Part shown: positions 32,734-40,835 of the stretch, one piece after another
Numbering within the stretch: the stretch's first letter is position 1
Layout of the letters: each line of letters opens with the position of its first letter
Source: Calothrix sp. NIES-2100
GTDB taxonomy: Bacteria; Cyanobacteriota; Cyanobacteriia; Cyanobacteriales; Nostocaceae
Length of the DNA: 64,000 bases
NCBI RefSeq assembly: GCF_002368195.1
Contig: NZ_AP018178.1
Coordinates: 8,382,645 to 8,446,644, forward strand
Direction of reading: 5' to 3'
Position numbers and translations under genes: made by a program
Notes under the pieces: generated by a model
The model's database searches: none
What the model saw: only the letters and a program-made list of their open reading frames with translations
What the model was told of the DNA's origin: nothing

Positions 32734-32880
32734 GATGCAATTCAATTGCAGGTCGATGCAATTCAATTGCAGGTCGATGCAACTCAATTGCAGGTCGATG
32801 CAACTCAATTGCAGGTCGATGCAACTCAATTGCAGGTCGATGCAACTCAATTGCAGGTCGATGCAACTCAATTGCAGGTC
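32734..32880. repeat. 21-nt tandem repeat array 3 (7 units)
   Basis: Exactly seven units of GATGCAA(T/C)TCAATTGCAGGTC; the first two have T and the rest C at the variable position. Each unit contains the near-palindrome GCAATTCAATTGC. The frames stay open as heptapeptides (plus: TQLQVDA). The array is sequence-unrelated to arrays 1 and 2 but has the same period. Confidence 0.85.
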
Positions 32881-33036
32881 GATGCGATGTCTACGACAAG
32901 CCGCTCCGCGTCTACGCATTGTCAGGCGTAATAATATACTCCCGGATTTCTCACCATACCTCTCAAAGCCTGCGCTTGTGCGCTTGTGCAAGGGAGCAGG
33001 AGAGAGTCTTGTAAGTGCCTATGCAAAAATATTTAT

Positions 33037-33131
33037 GTCATTGCGAACGAAGTGAAGCAATCTCAAACCCTTGCGATTGCGTCGTTTCGCTTCCCTTCGG
33101 GACGCTACGCGAACGCTACACTCGCAATGAC
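33037..33131. repeat. GTCATTGCGA-type inverted-repeat element, copy 1
   Basis: Perfect 10-bp ends GTCATTGCGA and TCGCAATGAC, about 95 bp. The interior has GAAGTGAAGCAATC and GGGACGCTACGCGAACGCTA words. A similar element is at 33661-33803. Dispersed non-coding repeat. Confidence 0.65.
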
Positions 33132-33660
33132 AATGTATATTTAATTTTGCATTAGTACTTACAAGTTCTTTCCCCTGTGCCCCTCTGCTTCATCAAACGC
33201 TTAAAGCTTGTGAGAAATGCGGAATATAGCGGTTCTCAGTTGGATGCAAGACAAAATTATATCGTCGCATGTAGGGAACAGTGCCGTGCCCTTTGCTTGT
33301 CTATAAAAATAATCAGAGAATTAAGTGTTTACCTGGAAGTAAAAGTAGTGTAATTATCCTAAGCAAGTACGGTTACTACTCCAGAAAAGTAAATATTGCC
33401 TGTTATATTAGAGAAGTCAGAATAAAGCAAACTGACACACGAACCAAGAAAAGGCAATATCACCTCGGTATCAAGCCTTTATATTTGGGGGCACATTAAG
33501 ATATTAGCTCCCTCAACTATAAGTAAGGAATTATCGGATTCCGGAATGTAGAGACGCAATTACTCGCGTCTCTATAACCGGAGTAAAACCAAGTATCAAA
33601 ATCAGATTCAATAACCACAACTAAGGTTAAATAGAACGAGAGCATCCTAGTTTTTTGTAT

Positions 33661-33803
33661 GTCTTTGCGAGGGAAACGAAGTGAAGCAAAGCAATCGCAA
33701 AATCTTTAACTAAAAGCAAGTCCATGCGATTGCGTCGTTGTTCCTATTCTCTTCTCCCAAGGGGAGACGCGCAAGGGACGAGACGCTACGCGAACGCAAT
33801 GAC
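33661..33803. repeat. GTCATTGCGA-type inverted-repeat element, copy 2
   Basis: Degenerate left end GTCTTTGCGA and right end CGCAATGAC, about 143 bp. It shares GAAGTGAAGCAA, ATTGCGTCGTT and GACGCTACGCGAACG with copy 1 and has an extra CTTCTCCCAAGGGGAGACGC hairpin inside. Confidence 0.6.
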
Positions 33804-33854
33804 ATCTTACGTTTTCTTTGGTTGACCTACTTAACATTTATTGAAAGCGGCGGG

Positions 33855-33887
33855 AAACTCCAACCCTAGAGTGGGTGGAGTTTTTCA
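33855..33887 (+). terminator. Hairpin with T-tract upstream of the esterase gene
   Basis: AAACTCCAACCC pairs with GGGTGGAGTTT (one bulge), followed by T and TTTC. It lies about 40 nt before the esterase start, so it may be a leader terminator or the end of a transcript from the left. Confidence 0.45.
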
Positions 33888-33923
33888 TTTCTTGGAGTTC
33901 CCCTACTCGCTCAAACTTTGCAA

Positions 33924-34796
33924 ATGAAAAAAAAGATTTTTGCACTAGCACTATCTCTTTTAGCTTTTATTATGGTTATACTTACAGCTTCTACCCAGGG
34001 TTCTCAAAGTTTTACTAACGATAAAATCAATGAAGTTTATGTTTTTGGGGATAGCCTTTCCGATACAGGCAATATATTCAAAGCTACAAACGGAGTTTAT
34101 CCCCCTAGTCCTCCTTATTTTCAAGGACGTTATTCTAATGGCCCAGTTTGGGTAGAACATCTTAGTTCTAAACTGGGATTGAATAATACCAAAAATAATA
34201 ATTTTGCTTATGGTGGTGCGACTAGTATTAGCGGTAGTGTTAATGGCATTCCGGGGGTTTTATCCCAAGTCTATAGTTATACAAAATCCCAGCCAAAGGT
34301 AAACCCAAATGCGCTTTATATCCTTTGGGCTGGAGCCAATGATTATCTTTTTGGGGCAACTAATACGACTGCGGCGATCGCCAATGTATCCAATGCAGTT
34401 CAGTCATTGTTAATAGCCGGAGCGAAAACAATTTTGGTAGCTAATTTACCTGATTTAGGGAAAATTCCCGCTACTTCTAATACTGCAAATGCCACTAATT
34501 TGAGTGCCGTCACAAAGCTACATAATTCAGAATTAACTAAATCGATTGATTTACTACAGCAAAAATCTGGTTCTGGCAATAATATCATCCAACTCGATGT
34601 TAATTACCTCTATAAAGAAGCAATTTCTCACCCAGCAAAATTTGGTTTCGCAAATGTGACTAGTTCTTGTCTATCTAATGTGACTACTTGTAACCATCCA
34701 GACCAATTTTTATTTTGGGATGGTATTCATCCCACAACTGCTGCTCATCGCATTTTGGCAGATGCAGCGCTAAAAGCACTCTCACTACCAAGGTAA
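33924..34796 (+). CDS. Exported GDSL-family esterase/lipase
   Basis: 290 residues, ATG at 33924. The N-terminal signal segment MKKKIFALALSLLAFIMVIL is followed by a polar region, so it is exported. SGNH hydrolase blocks: nucleophile S44 in VFGDSLSDTGN, Gly in the GGATS segment, Asn in WAGANDYLF, and D266/H269 in DGIHPT. The layout matches the thermolabile-haemolysin/plant-type GDSL lipase branch. Substrates may be lipids or acylated sugars outside the cell; none can be chosen from sequence. Monocistronic, with the next gene on the other strand. Confidence 0.87.
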   Translation: MKKKIFALALSLLAFIMVILTASTQGSQSFTNDKINEVYVFGDSLSDTGNIFKATNGVYPPSPPYFQGRYSNGPVWVEHLSSKLGLNNTKNNNFAYGGATSISGSVNGIPGVLSQVYSYTKSQPKVNPNALYILWAGANDYLFGATNTTAAIANVSNAVQSLLIAGAKTILVANLPDLGKIPATSNTANATNLSAVTKLHNSELTKSIDLLQQKSGSGNNIIQLDVNYLYKEAISHPAKFGFANVTSSCLSNVTTCNHPDQFLFWDGIHPTTAAHRILADAALKALSLPR

Positions 34797-34916
34797 TTCG
34801 TAATTCGTAATACTTCGACTTCGCTCAGTACGAGTTCGTAATTCCTAATTTTGTAGTCAGGACTGAAGTCTTGACTACAAAGCTATGAAAAATTTTGCAA
34901 TGAAATACTAGGGAAA

Positions 34917-36308
34917 TTAACTATTAATTAATTGTTCTAAAGCAATTTTTAAGTCTTGTGTTAACTGGCTTGTAGCTTGTCTCGCAGCTTGGCGATCGCT
35001 TTGGGAATTTAGCCAGCGTTCTGTGACAGAAATTGGTTCGCCAACAGACAAACATGCTTGTCGCCAACCTAAGCGAGGACGTGCGGGTGTTTTAGTTTCA
35101 CTAATTCGCGAAAGCATATCGAATATAATTAGCGTTGTTTCGGCAAAGCGTTCAGCGGTTGGTTGTTGCTGAATATAGTTAGTAGTAACGGCGAGAAAAC
35201 TTTCGACTAAGCGCATATGTCGCATTCGTAAATCGGCTTCTTCTGCAATCCAGTCTGCTAATCCGCGTTGCAGAGGTGATAAAGCAGCAATATCAGGTAC
35301 ATCTTCGCGGTAAATATAACTCCAGCCTGCTTCTTCTAAACGGCGACAGCGATCGATAAAATTTCCCTGTGGCTGGATATTAAAATATTGCTCTGACATT
35401 TGTAAAGCGGTATCCATGAGGCGATGAAGACGGGAATTTATATCTTGATTGGGGATAACAGGAAGATTTTGATGATAGAAACGGCGGTAAAATTCTTCCA
35501 TTTCGGAAATGACATGTTCAGCTAACCGATAGAGGCGTTGATAGTAAATTTCTGCTTGACTATTGATGCTGTTGTCAATTGGTAACGCTGGTAAGCCGCT
35601 ATTAGCTTCCAATTTACTTAACAACCGCTCTAATTTTGACCAAGGTGGGTTAATGTAGCGATATTGGATGGCGATCGGCACAATAAAAACAGTCTCAGGA
35701 CGATTGGCTTTGGCTAAGTCTTCGACACACCAAAATCCCAATTGGGAAACACCGGGTTCTAAGGGGCTAACAATTCCGCTATGACCATTAGTACCACCTT
35801 CAGGGGCAACCGCGATCGGTATTTTACTATTAACAAATAACTCCCGTGCTGTTTGGATCGCCTGTCTATCTAATCGCTTACCCCGACGAATTGCTACACC
35901 CCCCAAGCTAGAGAAAAACCAACCTAGCCAATTCCCAGCCCATAAAGTCATACCTCGGTCGTAGAGAAAATGAGAGTGAGGGGGATATTGTAACGGTATT
36001 CCTTGCTCACGAGCGACCTGTGGTACAATCCGGGAAAGTAGATAGAACATACAAAGCGGATCATCTACCTCTGGATGTCGAAAAGCCAGCAAAAAACGAA
36101 CTTTGCCAGCTTGGAATTGTTGATAAAGCTGAGCTAACACCTGAGCATTTTTAGCTTCAATATTGATAATACCCGCTGGTAACCAAGGTCGAAGCCTGAA
36201 GCGCAGAAATACTGGCAGTAACCACTTGGCAATCTGGAGTATGACTGCGTTAAAGCGTGGAGGAATAAATTTTAGCGGTGGTTGAATGGATTGAATCGAT
36301 TTTGGCAA
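34917..36308 (-). CDS. PlsC-like glycerolipid acyltransferase domain protein
   Basis: 463 residues. The N-terminal half has the acyltransferase H-x4-D motif at H78-D83 (FRHPEVDDP) and a later APEGGTNGHSG block corresponding to the E-G-T/S substrate motif of 1-acylglycerol-3-phosphate acyltransferases. The C-terminal about 200 residues are helical and of unknown role, making it longer than typical PlsC (about 240). Such long forms are common in cyanobacteria. Probably membrane-associated; acyl acceptor unknown. Confidence 0.8.
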   Translation of the reverse strand: MPKSIQSIQPPLKFIPPRFNAVILQIAKWLLPVFLRFRLRPWLPAGIINIEAKNAQVLAQLYQQFQAGKVRFLLAFRHPEVDDPLCMFYLLSRIVPQVAREQGIPLQYPPHSHFLYDRGMTLWAGNWLGWFFSSLGGVAIRRGKRLDRQAIQTARELFVNSKIPIAVAPEGGTNGHSGIVSPLEPGVSQLGFWCVEDLAKANRPETVFIVPIAIQYRYINPPWSKLERLLSKLEANSGLPALPIDNSINSQAEIYYQRLYRLAEHVISEMEEFYRRFYHQNLPVIPNQDINSRLHRLMDTALQMSEQYFNIQPQGNFIDRCRRLEEAGWSYIYREDVPDIAALSPLQRGLADWIAEEADLRMRHMRLVESFLAVTTNYIQQQPTAERFAETTLIIFDMLSRISETKTPARPRLGWRQACLSVGEPISVTERWLNSQSDRQAARQATSQLTQDLKIALEQLINS

Positions 36309-36454
36309 GTTAGGCTCCAGATTGTTTTTTTCAGAATCGCCTACTTGATTTTGACATTTTTAGAAATGGGCGATCGCATCTGACCCTGGCAATCCAAGAT
36401 AAATTATGTGATAAATCCTGAAAGCTGGCATTGGTTATTTTTTCAAGGTAAAAA

Positions 36455-36787
36455 ATGGTAATATTAGTTGTCGTAATTAATACCCTGATTTCCTTCGCGT
36501 TACTCTATGTTGCTTGGCGCGTATGGAAGTTGAAACAACAGTTGCGCATCATCACAGATAGATTATCCTATTATGAAAGCTGTAGCCATACACTTTTGTA
36601 TGCTGCACCAGAAAAAATCTCTTCTGCCCAGCAAAGTATTTATAACTTACGACAGGGAAATCAACGGCTAGAAGTACAAATTCAACAAATACGGCAAATT
36701 ATTAGCCTGCTTTTTTTAGGAAGGCAGATGTGGCAACGTTCTTTTGCTAACAAGCTTGTACCGCTACGTAAAAATGGTAGAAATTAA
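36455..36787 (+). CDS. Small membrane-anchored coiled-coil protein, unknown function
   Basis: 110 residues with one N-terminal membrane helix (about 2-22), a WRVWKLKQQLR basic stop and then a Gln-rich segment (about 60-90) that could form a coiled coil. Ends with a basic tail. It is divergent from the acyltransferase gene (146-nt gap) and convergent with the Uma2 gene. No recognised domain. Confidence 0.65.
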   Translation: MVILVVVINTLISFALLYVAWRVWKLKQQLRIITDRLSYYESCSHTLLYAAPEKISSAQQSIYNLRQGNQRLEVQIQQIRQIISLLFLGRQMWQRSFANKLVPLRKNGRN

Positions 36788-36800
36788 AAATTATCAATTA

Positions 36801-37511
36801 CTACTGTTGTGATAATTTTTTGACAAATTCTTGATGTTCCAATGAATTTAAGCCTGCTTGCAATGCTGCCATAACTGTGGACATATCTCCAGCAAGCAAC
36901 GCTGTCACTGCTAACCATAAACCAGGCATAACTTGACTTTGTAAAATCCCATCTTCGTTGGGTTCTAAAGAAACATATTCACTGTTAATCAACCGAAACC
37001 AATCGAGTTGATTTTCTAATTTCTGCCAAACAATATATTCTTGAATTCCGTTACGCCGATAAGCCTTTTTTTTATCGTGCAAATCATAAGCTGCACTAGA
37101 AGCAGCAATTTCTACAATTAATTCTGGTGCGCCTTCAATATAGTCATCTGCGGTTAATCGCGATTGTCCTCCCAAGGCTTGATCGATTAACAAAACTGCG
37201 TCTGGTTGGGGTTCATTATCTTGATCTAGTCTGAGGGTTGGTTCTATTCCTAACTTGACACCGGGTGTAGCAATCCGGTAAGTCCATAACCAACCCACTA
37301 AATTACTGTGTGGTTCTGCATGACGTTCAAAACGTAGAGGTGATGCCAAGTAAACTACTCCTTCAATTAATTCAGCTTTCTTGTGTTCGGACATAGCTTG
37401 ATAGCGACGCTCAAATTCATGGCGCGATAATCTATCACCGCTTTCCAAAGGTGGAATCAAAGCTGGAGTTTCGTTAATTTCTGGTTGCTGTGGTTGCCGT
37501 TGTGTCACCAT
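36801..37511 (-). CDS. Uma2-family (DUF820) restriction-endonuclease-like protein
   Basis: 236 residues. Features of Uma2 proteins: RHEFERRYQAM near the N-terminus, ELIEGVVYLASPL, PDAVLLID, then PELIVEIAASSAAYDLHDKK and YRRNGIQEYIVW, which includes the PD-(D/E)xK-like core. Uma2 genes are greatly expanded in cyanobacteria and their role is not settled. No partner gene is adjacent. Confidence 0.85.
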   Translation of the reverse strand: MVTQRQPQQPEINETPALIPPLESGDRLSRHEFERRYQAMSEHKKAELIEGVVYLASPLRFERHAEPHSNLVGWLWTYRIATPGVKLGIEPTLRLDQDNEPQPDAVLLIDQALGGQSRLTADDYIEGAPELIVEIAASSAAYDLHDKKKAYRRNGIQEYIVWQKLENQLDWFRLINSEYVSLEPNEDGILQSQVMPGLWLAVTALLAGDMSTVMAALQAGLNSLEHQEFVKKLSQQ

Positions 37512-37565
37512 GTAGCATTACTCCAGGTATTGTTAATAGTTTAATTTTATAGGAAGGCACAGGAG

Positions 37566-37590
37566 ACTGTTGACTGTTGACTGTTGACTT
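37566..37590. repeat. STRR heptamer tract (CTGTTGA)
   Basis: Three and a half exact ACTGTTG heptamers between the Uma2 and CobK genes, overlapping the end region of the latter's 3' flank. Confidence 0.65.
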
Positions 37591-37592
37591 AA

Positions 37593-38333
37593 TTACAAAT
37601 TATCCTGCAACCAAGCTATAGCATCTTCAATGTTACTTACTTGCTCCCCTGGGGGTGTAGGTGGACGTTTTACCATCACGACTTTTACACCTAGTTCTCG
37701 CGCCGCGATAATTTTGGCATAAGTGGCATCACCACCGCTATTTTTACTGACAATGGTATCGATTTTGTGCTGAATCAATATTTCTCGTTCATTATCTAAA
37801 GCAAAGGGGCCGCGATCGCACAATACCAAACCCTGCGGTATCAAGGTGTCAGGGCTAGGTGGATCAATTACTCGCATCAAAAACCAAATTGATTCTAACT
37901 CCGCAAAAGCACTGAGTTCTTGCCTCCCAACTGTTAAAAATACTCGCTGTGCTTGATTTGACAATGCTGTAGCGGCGGCGGCAATATCATCAACTTCAAT
38001 CCAGCGATCGCCATTCACCTTTTCCCAAGCAGGGCGATTGAACAGCAGGCGGGGGATAGCAACTTCCGCTGTAGCCGCCGCCGCATTGAAGGAAATTTGG
38101 CTAGCAAAAGGATGGGTAGCATCAATCACGAAATCGATACTCATCTCACGTAAGTAGCTAACCAATCCCGCCACACCACCAAATCCCCCAATGCGCACAT
38201 TACCAGCTGGGACTGAAGGTTGACGAGTACGACCGGCTAAAGATGCGATCGCCTCAATTCCTGGAATAGTAGCAACTCTAGCCGCTAGTTTGGCGGCATC
38301 TCCCGTTCCCCCCAAAATCAAAACGCGCTTCAT
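37593..38333 (-). CDS. cobK: Precorrin-6A reductase
   Basis: 246 residues. N-terminal nucleotide-binding start VLILGGTGDAAKLAARV, then FVIDATHPFASQISFNAAAA (CobK/CbiJ signature), VFLTVGRQELSAF and a C-terminal DTIVSKNSGGDATYAKIIAA segment. It reduces precorrin-6A to dihydroprecorrin-6 in cobalamin synthesis, in the cytoplasm, using NADPH. The DUF1636 gene follows upstream on the same strand (start at 38905), about 150 nt away. Confidence 0.88.
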   Translation of the reverse strand: MKRVLILGGTGDAAKLAARVATIPGIEAIASLAGRTRQPSVPAGNVRIGGFGGVAGLVSYLREMSIDFVIDATHPFASQISFNAAAATAEVAIPRLLFNRPAWEKVNGDRWIEVDDIAAAATALSNQAQRVFLTVGRQELSAFAELESIWFLMRVIDPPSPDTLIPQGLVLCDRGPFALDNEREILIQHKIDTIVSKNSGGDATYAKIIAARELGVKVVMVKRPPTPPGEQVSNIEDAIAWLQDNL

Positions 38334-38377
38334 AGCAATTTTGGATTAAAAGTAGCCATCATGAAAAAACTTCTGCT

Positions 38378-38480
38378 TACCCTCCTCGCTTGCGGAGAGA
38401 AGTCCGAGCGGAGGCTTCCTCCGTACACCGAAGGGGTTGCCGAAGGCATCGGAACTTCGGGGGAGGGGTTAGGGGTGGGG
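38378..38480. repeat. Dispersed GC-rich repeat between cobK and the DUF1636 gene
   Basis: CTCCTCGCTTGCGGAGAG is followed by GAGCGGAGGCTTCCTCCG and a GGGGAGGGGTTAGGGGTGGG tract. These are words of the dispersed repeat families seen elsewhere here. It has no coding role that I can support. Confidence 0.5.
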
Positions 38481-38482
38481 TC

Positions 38483-38905
38483 TTATTTCAACTCAGGTAT
38501 CGGTGGAATTTTAGCTAAAACACCTTTCTTCAAAGCTTCTGGTCGTTCTGACCAAGGCAGTAAACCATCAGGCTTACTGTGGTATTGAGTAGCACAATCT
38601 AACACCGCAGATGCACTAGTATCACTAGCTAAATCACCAAACAAATATGTAATCTTACCCTGTGCGGCAAAAGCGACGACACAAGAACGGTTACAAGCAC
38701 TCATGCATTCTACTTGTTGAATAGGGAATTGATCTCGTAACTCCCAATTTTCTGAGAGATCTTGCAGTTGTTTAAGTAATTTTTCGCCGCCACTTTCACC
38801 TAAACGTTTCCCATCTTGCCAAACACTGGCACAGGTTTTGCAAACGAATAGAGTATGGGATGATACACCAAAGTTACTAGTTGGAGAGTTATTGACAGCA
38901 GTCAT
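38483..38905 (-). CDS. DUF1636 metal-binding (2Fe-2S-type Cys) protein
   Basis: 140 residues. Cysteines lie in a ferredoxin-like pattern: LFVCKTCASVW near residue 22 and QVECMSACNRSCVVAFA near 65, matching the DUF1636/thioredoxin-like ferredoxin fold, where they probably bind metal. Members often lie beside cobalamin or tetrapyrrole genes; here it is adjacent to and co-directional with cobK, which supports a role in that pathway. The exact function is not established. Confidence 0.78.
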   Translation of the reverse strand: MTAVNNSPTSNFGVSSHTLFVCKTCASVWQDGKRLGESGGEKLLKQLQDLSENWELRDQFPIQQVECMSACNRSCVVAFAAQGKITYLFGDLASDTSASAVLDCATQYHSKPDGLLPWSERPEALKKGVLAKIPPIPELK

Positions 38906-39161
38906 TTGTACCTCGCAGGTGTGTGGAAAAAAATTTGGTGGGGCATAGGATGGGGGAAGGGGGACAAGGGAGATGAGGGAGTGTGGGCAGTGTGGGGAGT
39001 GTGGGGAGATGATGAAGACAAATGCCCAATGCCCAATGACAACTGTCTTAGTTTGTGAAATAAAATTTAGTAATTTTCCGCAATTTTCACCAGGACGATC
39101 GTATATATCATTGTTTAATCTTTAACTAGACTACGACAAAGCTTGTATAGTATTTTTTCCT
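38906..39161. other. Spacer with low-complexity repeats
   Basis: Contains AGTGTGGGCAGTGTGGGGAG-type repeats (38970-39010) and CCCAATGCCCAATGAC. No gene. It probably includes the promoters of the divergent DUF1636 and 39162 genes. Confidence 0.4.
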
Positions 39162-39341
39162 ATGGCTCCCAAACTTAAAAAGATTAGATTTCCACTGTGG
39201 CCTTATCTCAACCAGCCTTTGTTTAGCCGTGATAATAAATTGATATGGAATCCGCGTATTTTTGCTTCACTCTGGCGAATTAAACTTCTAGAACGGTGCT
39301 GGACGAAAGAATGTGATGCTAAGGGGCCTCAACAGCATTAG
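39162..39341 (+). CDS. Small basic protein of 59 residues, unknown
   Basis: An ATG at 39162 opens 59 codons to TAG at 39339-39341: a basic, Trp- and Leu-rich peptide (KIRFPLWPYLNQPLF and then WNPRIFASLWRIKLLERC). The composition is protein-like and unlike repeat sequence, and I have a general memory of similar short cyanobacterial hypotheticals. No clear ribosome-binding segment. Convergent with the symporter gene. Confidence 0.45.
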   Translation: MAPKLKKIRFPLWPYLNQPLFSRDNKLIWNPRIFASLWRIKLLERCWTKECDAKGPQQH

Positions 39342-39364
39342 ATGTCTATTATTAAGAGTGCAAA

Positions 39365-40660
39365 CTAAGCCTCGTCTAAAGTACGAGGTTTTTTACCATC
39401 TAGTAACGCACTGACTGTCATATCTCCCATAACATTAATTGCTGTCCGGCAGCGATCTAAAAACCAATCGACTGTGACTAACAAAGCAATATACTGTGTG
39501 GGCAAGCCAACTGAAGTAAATACTAAGGTCATCGTTACTAGTCCCGCATTGGGAATACCTGCTGCGCCTACAGAGGCAAAAATCGAGGTGAGGACGACAA
39601 TTAACTGTTGTCCTATATTTAAATGTTGTCCTAGGACTTGGGAAATATATAATGCAGACATCGCTTCATAAAGGGCTGTGCCATCGTTATTAAAGTTTGC
39701 CCCGACTAATGCGCCTAAAGAAGCTGAAGATTCTCTTAAACCGATTTTTGTTTGCAATATCTCAAAGGTAATCGGCATTGTGACTGTTGAGGAAGATGTG
39801 GAAAAAGCTGTCAGAAAGGCATCAGAACCACCAGCTAGAAATCTTAACGGGTTCACCCAAGAACCTAATTTTACCCTAGTCAGATAGTAGCAAGCTTGTA
39901 AGGCTAGGGCGACTAGCACCGCCACAATAAACGCCGCTAAGGATTGGAAGGGCGCAAAACCTTTTTCGGCAACTGTTTTAGCGACAATGCCAAAAACCGC
40001 TAAGGGGACTAAGGCGATTACCCAATTGAGGATGCGAATTACCGCCTCAAATAAAATGCCGATGACATCTTCAATTGGTTGGAATGCGGTTTTGCTTTGG
40101 GCGATTTGTTCTGATTTTAAGGCTCTGAGTACAATGCCAAAAGAAAGGGCGATCGCAATCAGTTGGATAACGTTATTATCTACTAGTGGCTTGAGGATGG
40201 CATCCGGTATAGCATCTTTTAATAAACTCCACGGATCGAGACTTTGAGTAGCTACCTCCGCGTCTGCTGGGGATACTGCTAAATTTCCCCAAGTACCTGG
40301 ACGCAAAACGTTGGCTACCAGCAAACCGATGACAATTGCGACGGTGGTGTTTGTTAATAGTAGTACTGCTAATCGTCTGCCAGCAGTACCAGGAATATTG
40401 GTAGTCATGAAGGTGTGCAGCACTGCTACCAAAATTAAGGGTGTCGCTAGGGCGCGGAGGGCTTTGAGTACCAATTCTGCCGGAATTGCTAAGTTGGTGA
40501 TGAAAGTGGCGTTTTCTGGGCTGGGATTTCCTGCACCAAGGGCTATTCCTAAACTGATAGCAAGCACTAAGGCGATCGCAATTTGTAATGTCAGAGGAAT
40601 ACGCAGCCACCAAGGAGGAGTTTTGGTTGTAAGCGTTGTAATGGTATCTGGTTCACTCAT
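39365..40660 (-). CDS. Dicarboxylate/amino acid:cation symporter (DAACS family)
   Basis: 431 residues with about eight membrane segments and two re-entrant loops typical of glutamate/dicarboxylate symporters. Signature pieces: serine-rich loop AFSTSSSTVTMPITFE (about 270), NNDGTALYEAMSALYI (about 310) and the final DWFLDRCRTAINVMGDM with the substrate-binding D-R-x-x-T-x-x-N. Imports C4-dicarboxylates or acidic/neutral amino acids with Na+ or H+ in the plasma membrane. Confidence 0.88.
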   Translation of the reverse strand: MSEPDTITTLTTKTPPWWLRIPLTLQIAIALVLAISLGIALGAGNPSPENATFITNLAIPAELVLKALRALATPLILVAVLHTFMTTNIPGTAGRRLAVLLLTNTTVAIVIGLLVANVLRPGTWGNLAVSPADAEVATQSLDPWSLLKDAIPDAILKPLVDNNVIQLIAIALSFGIVLRALKSEQIAQSKTAFQPIEDVIGILFEAVIRILNWVIALVPLAVFGIVAKTVAEKGFAPFQSLAAFIVAVLVALALQACYYLTRVKLGSWVNPLRFLAGGSDAFLTAFSTSSSTVTMPITFEILQTKIGLRESSASLGALVGANFNNDGTALYEAMSALYISQVLGQHLNIGQQLIVVLTSIFASVGAAGIPNAGLVTMTLVFTSVGLPTQYIALLVTVDWFLDRCRTAINVMGDMTVSALLDGKKPRTLDEA

Positions 40661-40835
40661 TGCTTAATGCGGGCTAATTGAACTGCTGTAATTATTTAAA
40701 CATCACTTGCGGAAGTGAAATTTCCGTAAACGGGTTAATGTAAGATCCCGTTGCTTTGTTTGCAAAATCCTGCTCAAAGGGGTATGTCAGCAAAATGCCC
40801 CAAGAGCTATCGTTGGTTTGTGGTTGGAGATTGAT

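Larger units (their letters stand above)
32099..33923. other. 1.8-kb gene-free, repeat-dense spacer
   Basis: No real gene in 1.8 kb. It holds, in order: a terminator-like hairpin after the kinase gene, a palindromic element (32297-32410), a TIR element split by MITE copy 3 (32411-32714), a 21-nt array (32734-32880), and two GTCATTGCGA-type elements (33037-33131, 33661-33803). The short frames present are all made of repeat sequence. Confidence 0.6.

Noticed and set aside
32725..33055. Several open frames of heptapeptide repeats on both strands
   Set aside because: They are open only because the 21-nt period is a multiple of 3; no start context or non-repeat domain.
33281..33499. 72-codon plus-strand frame in the 1.8-kb spacer
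   Set aside because: No ribosome-binding segment, begins in repeat-derived sequence and shows no domain.
39474..40613. Multiple antisense frames across the symporter gene
   Set aside because: All are shadows of the minus-strand symporter, whose motifs are clear.
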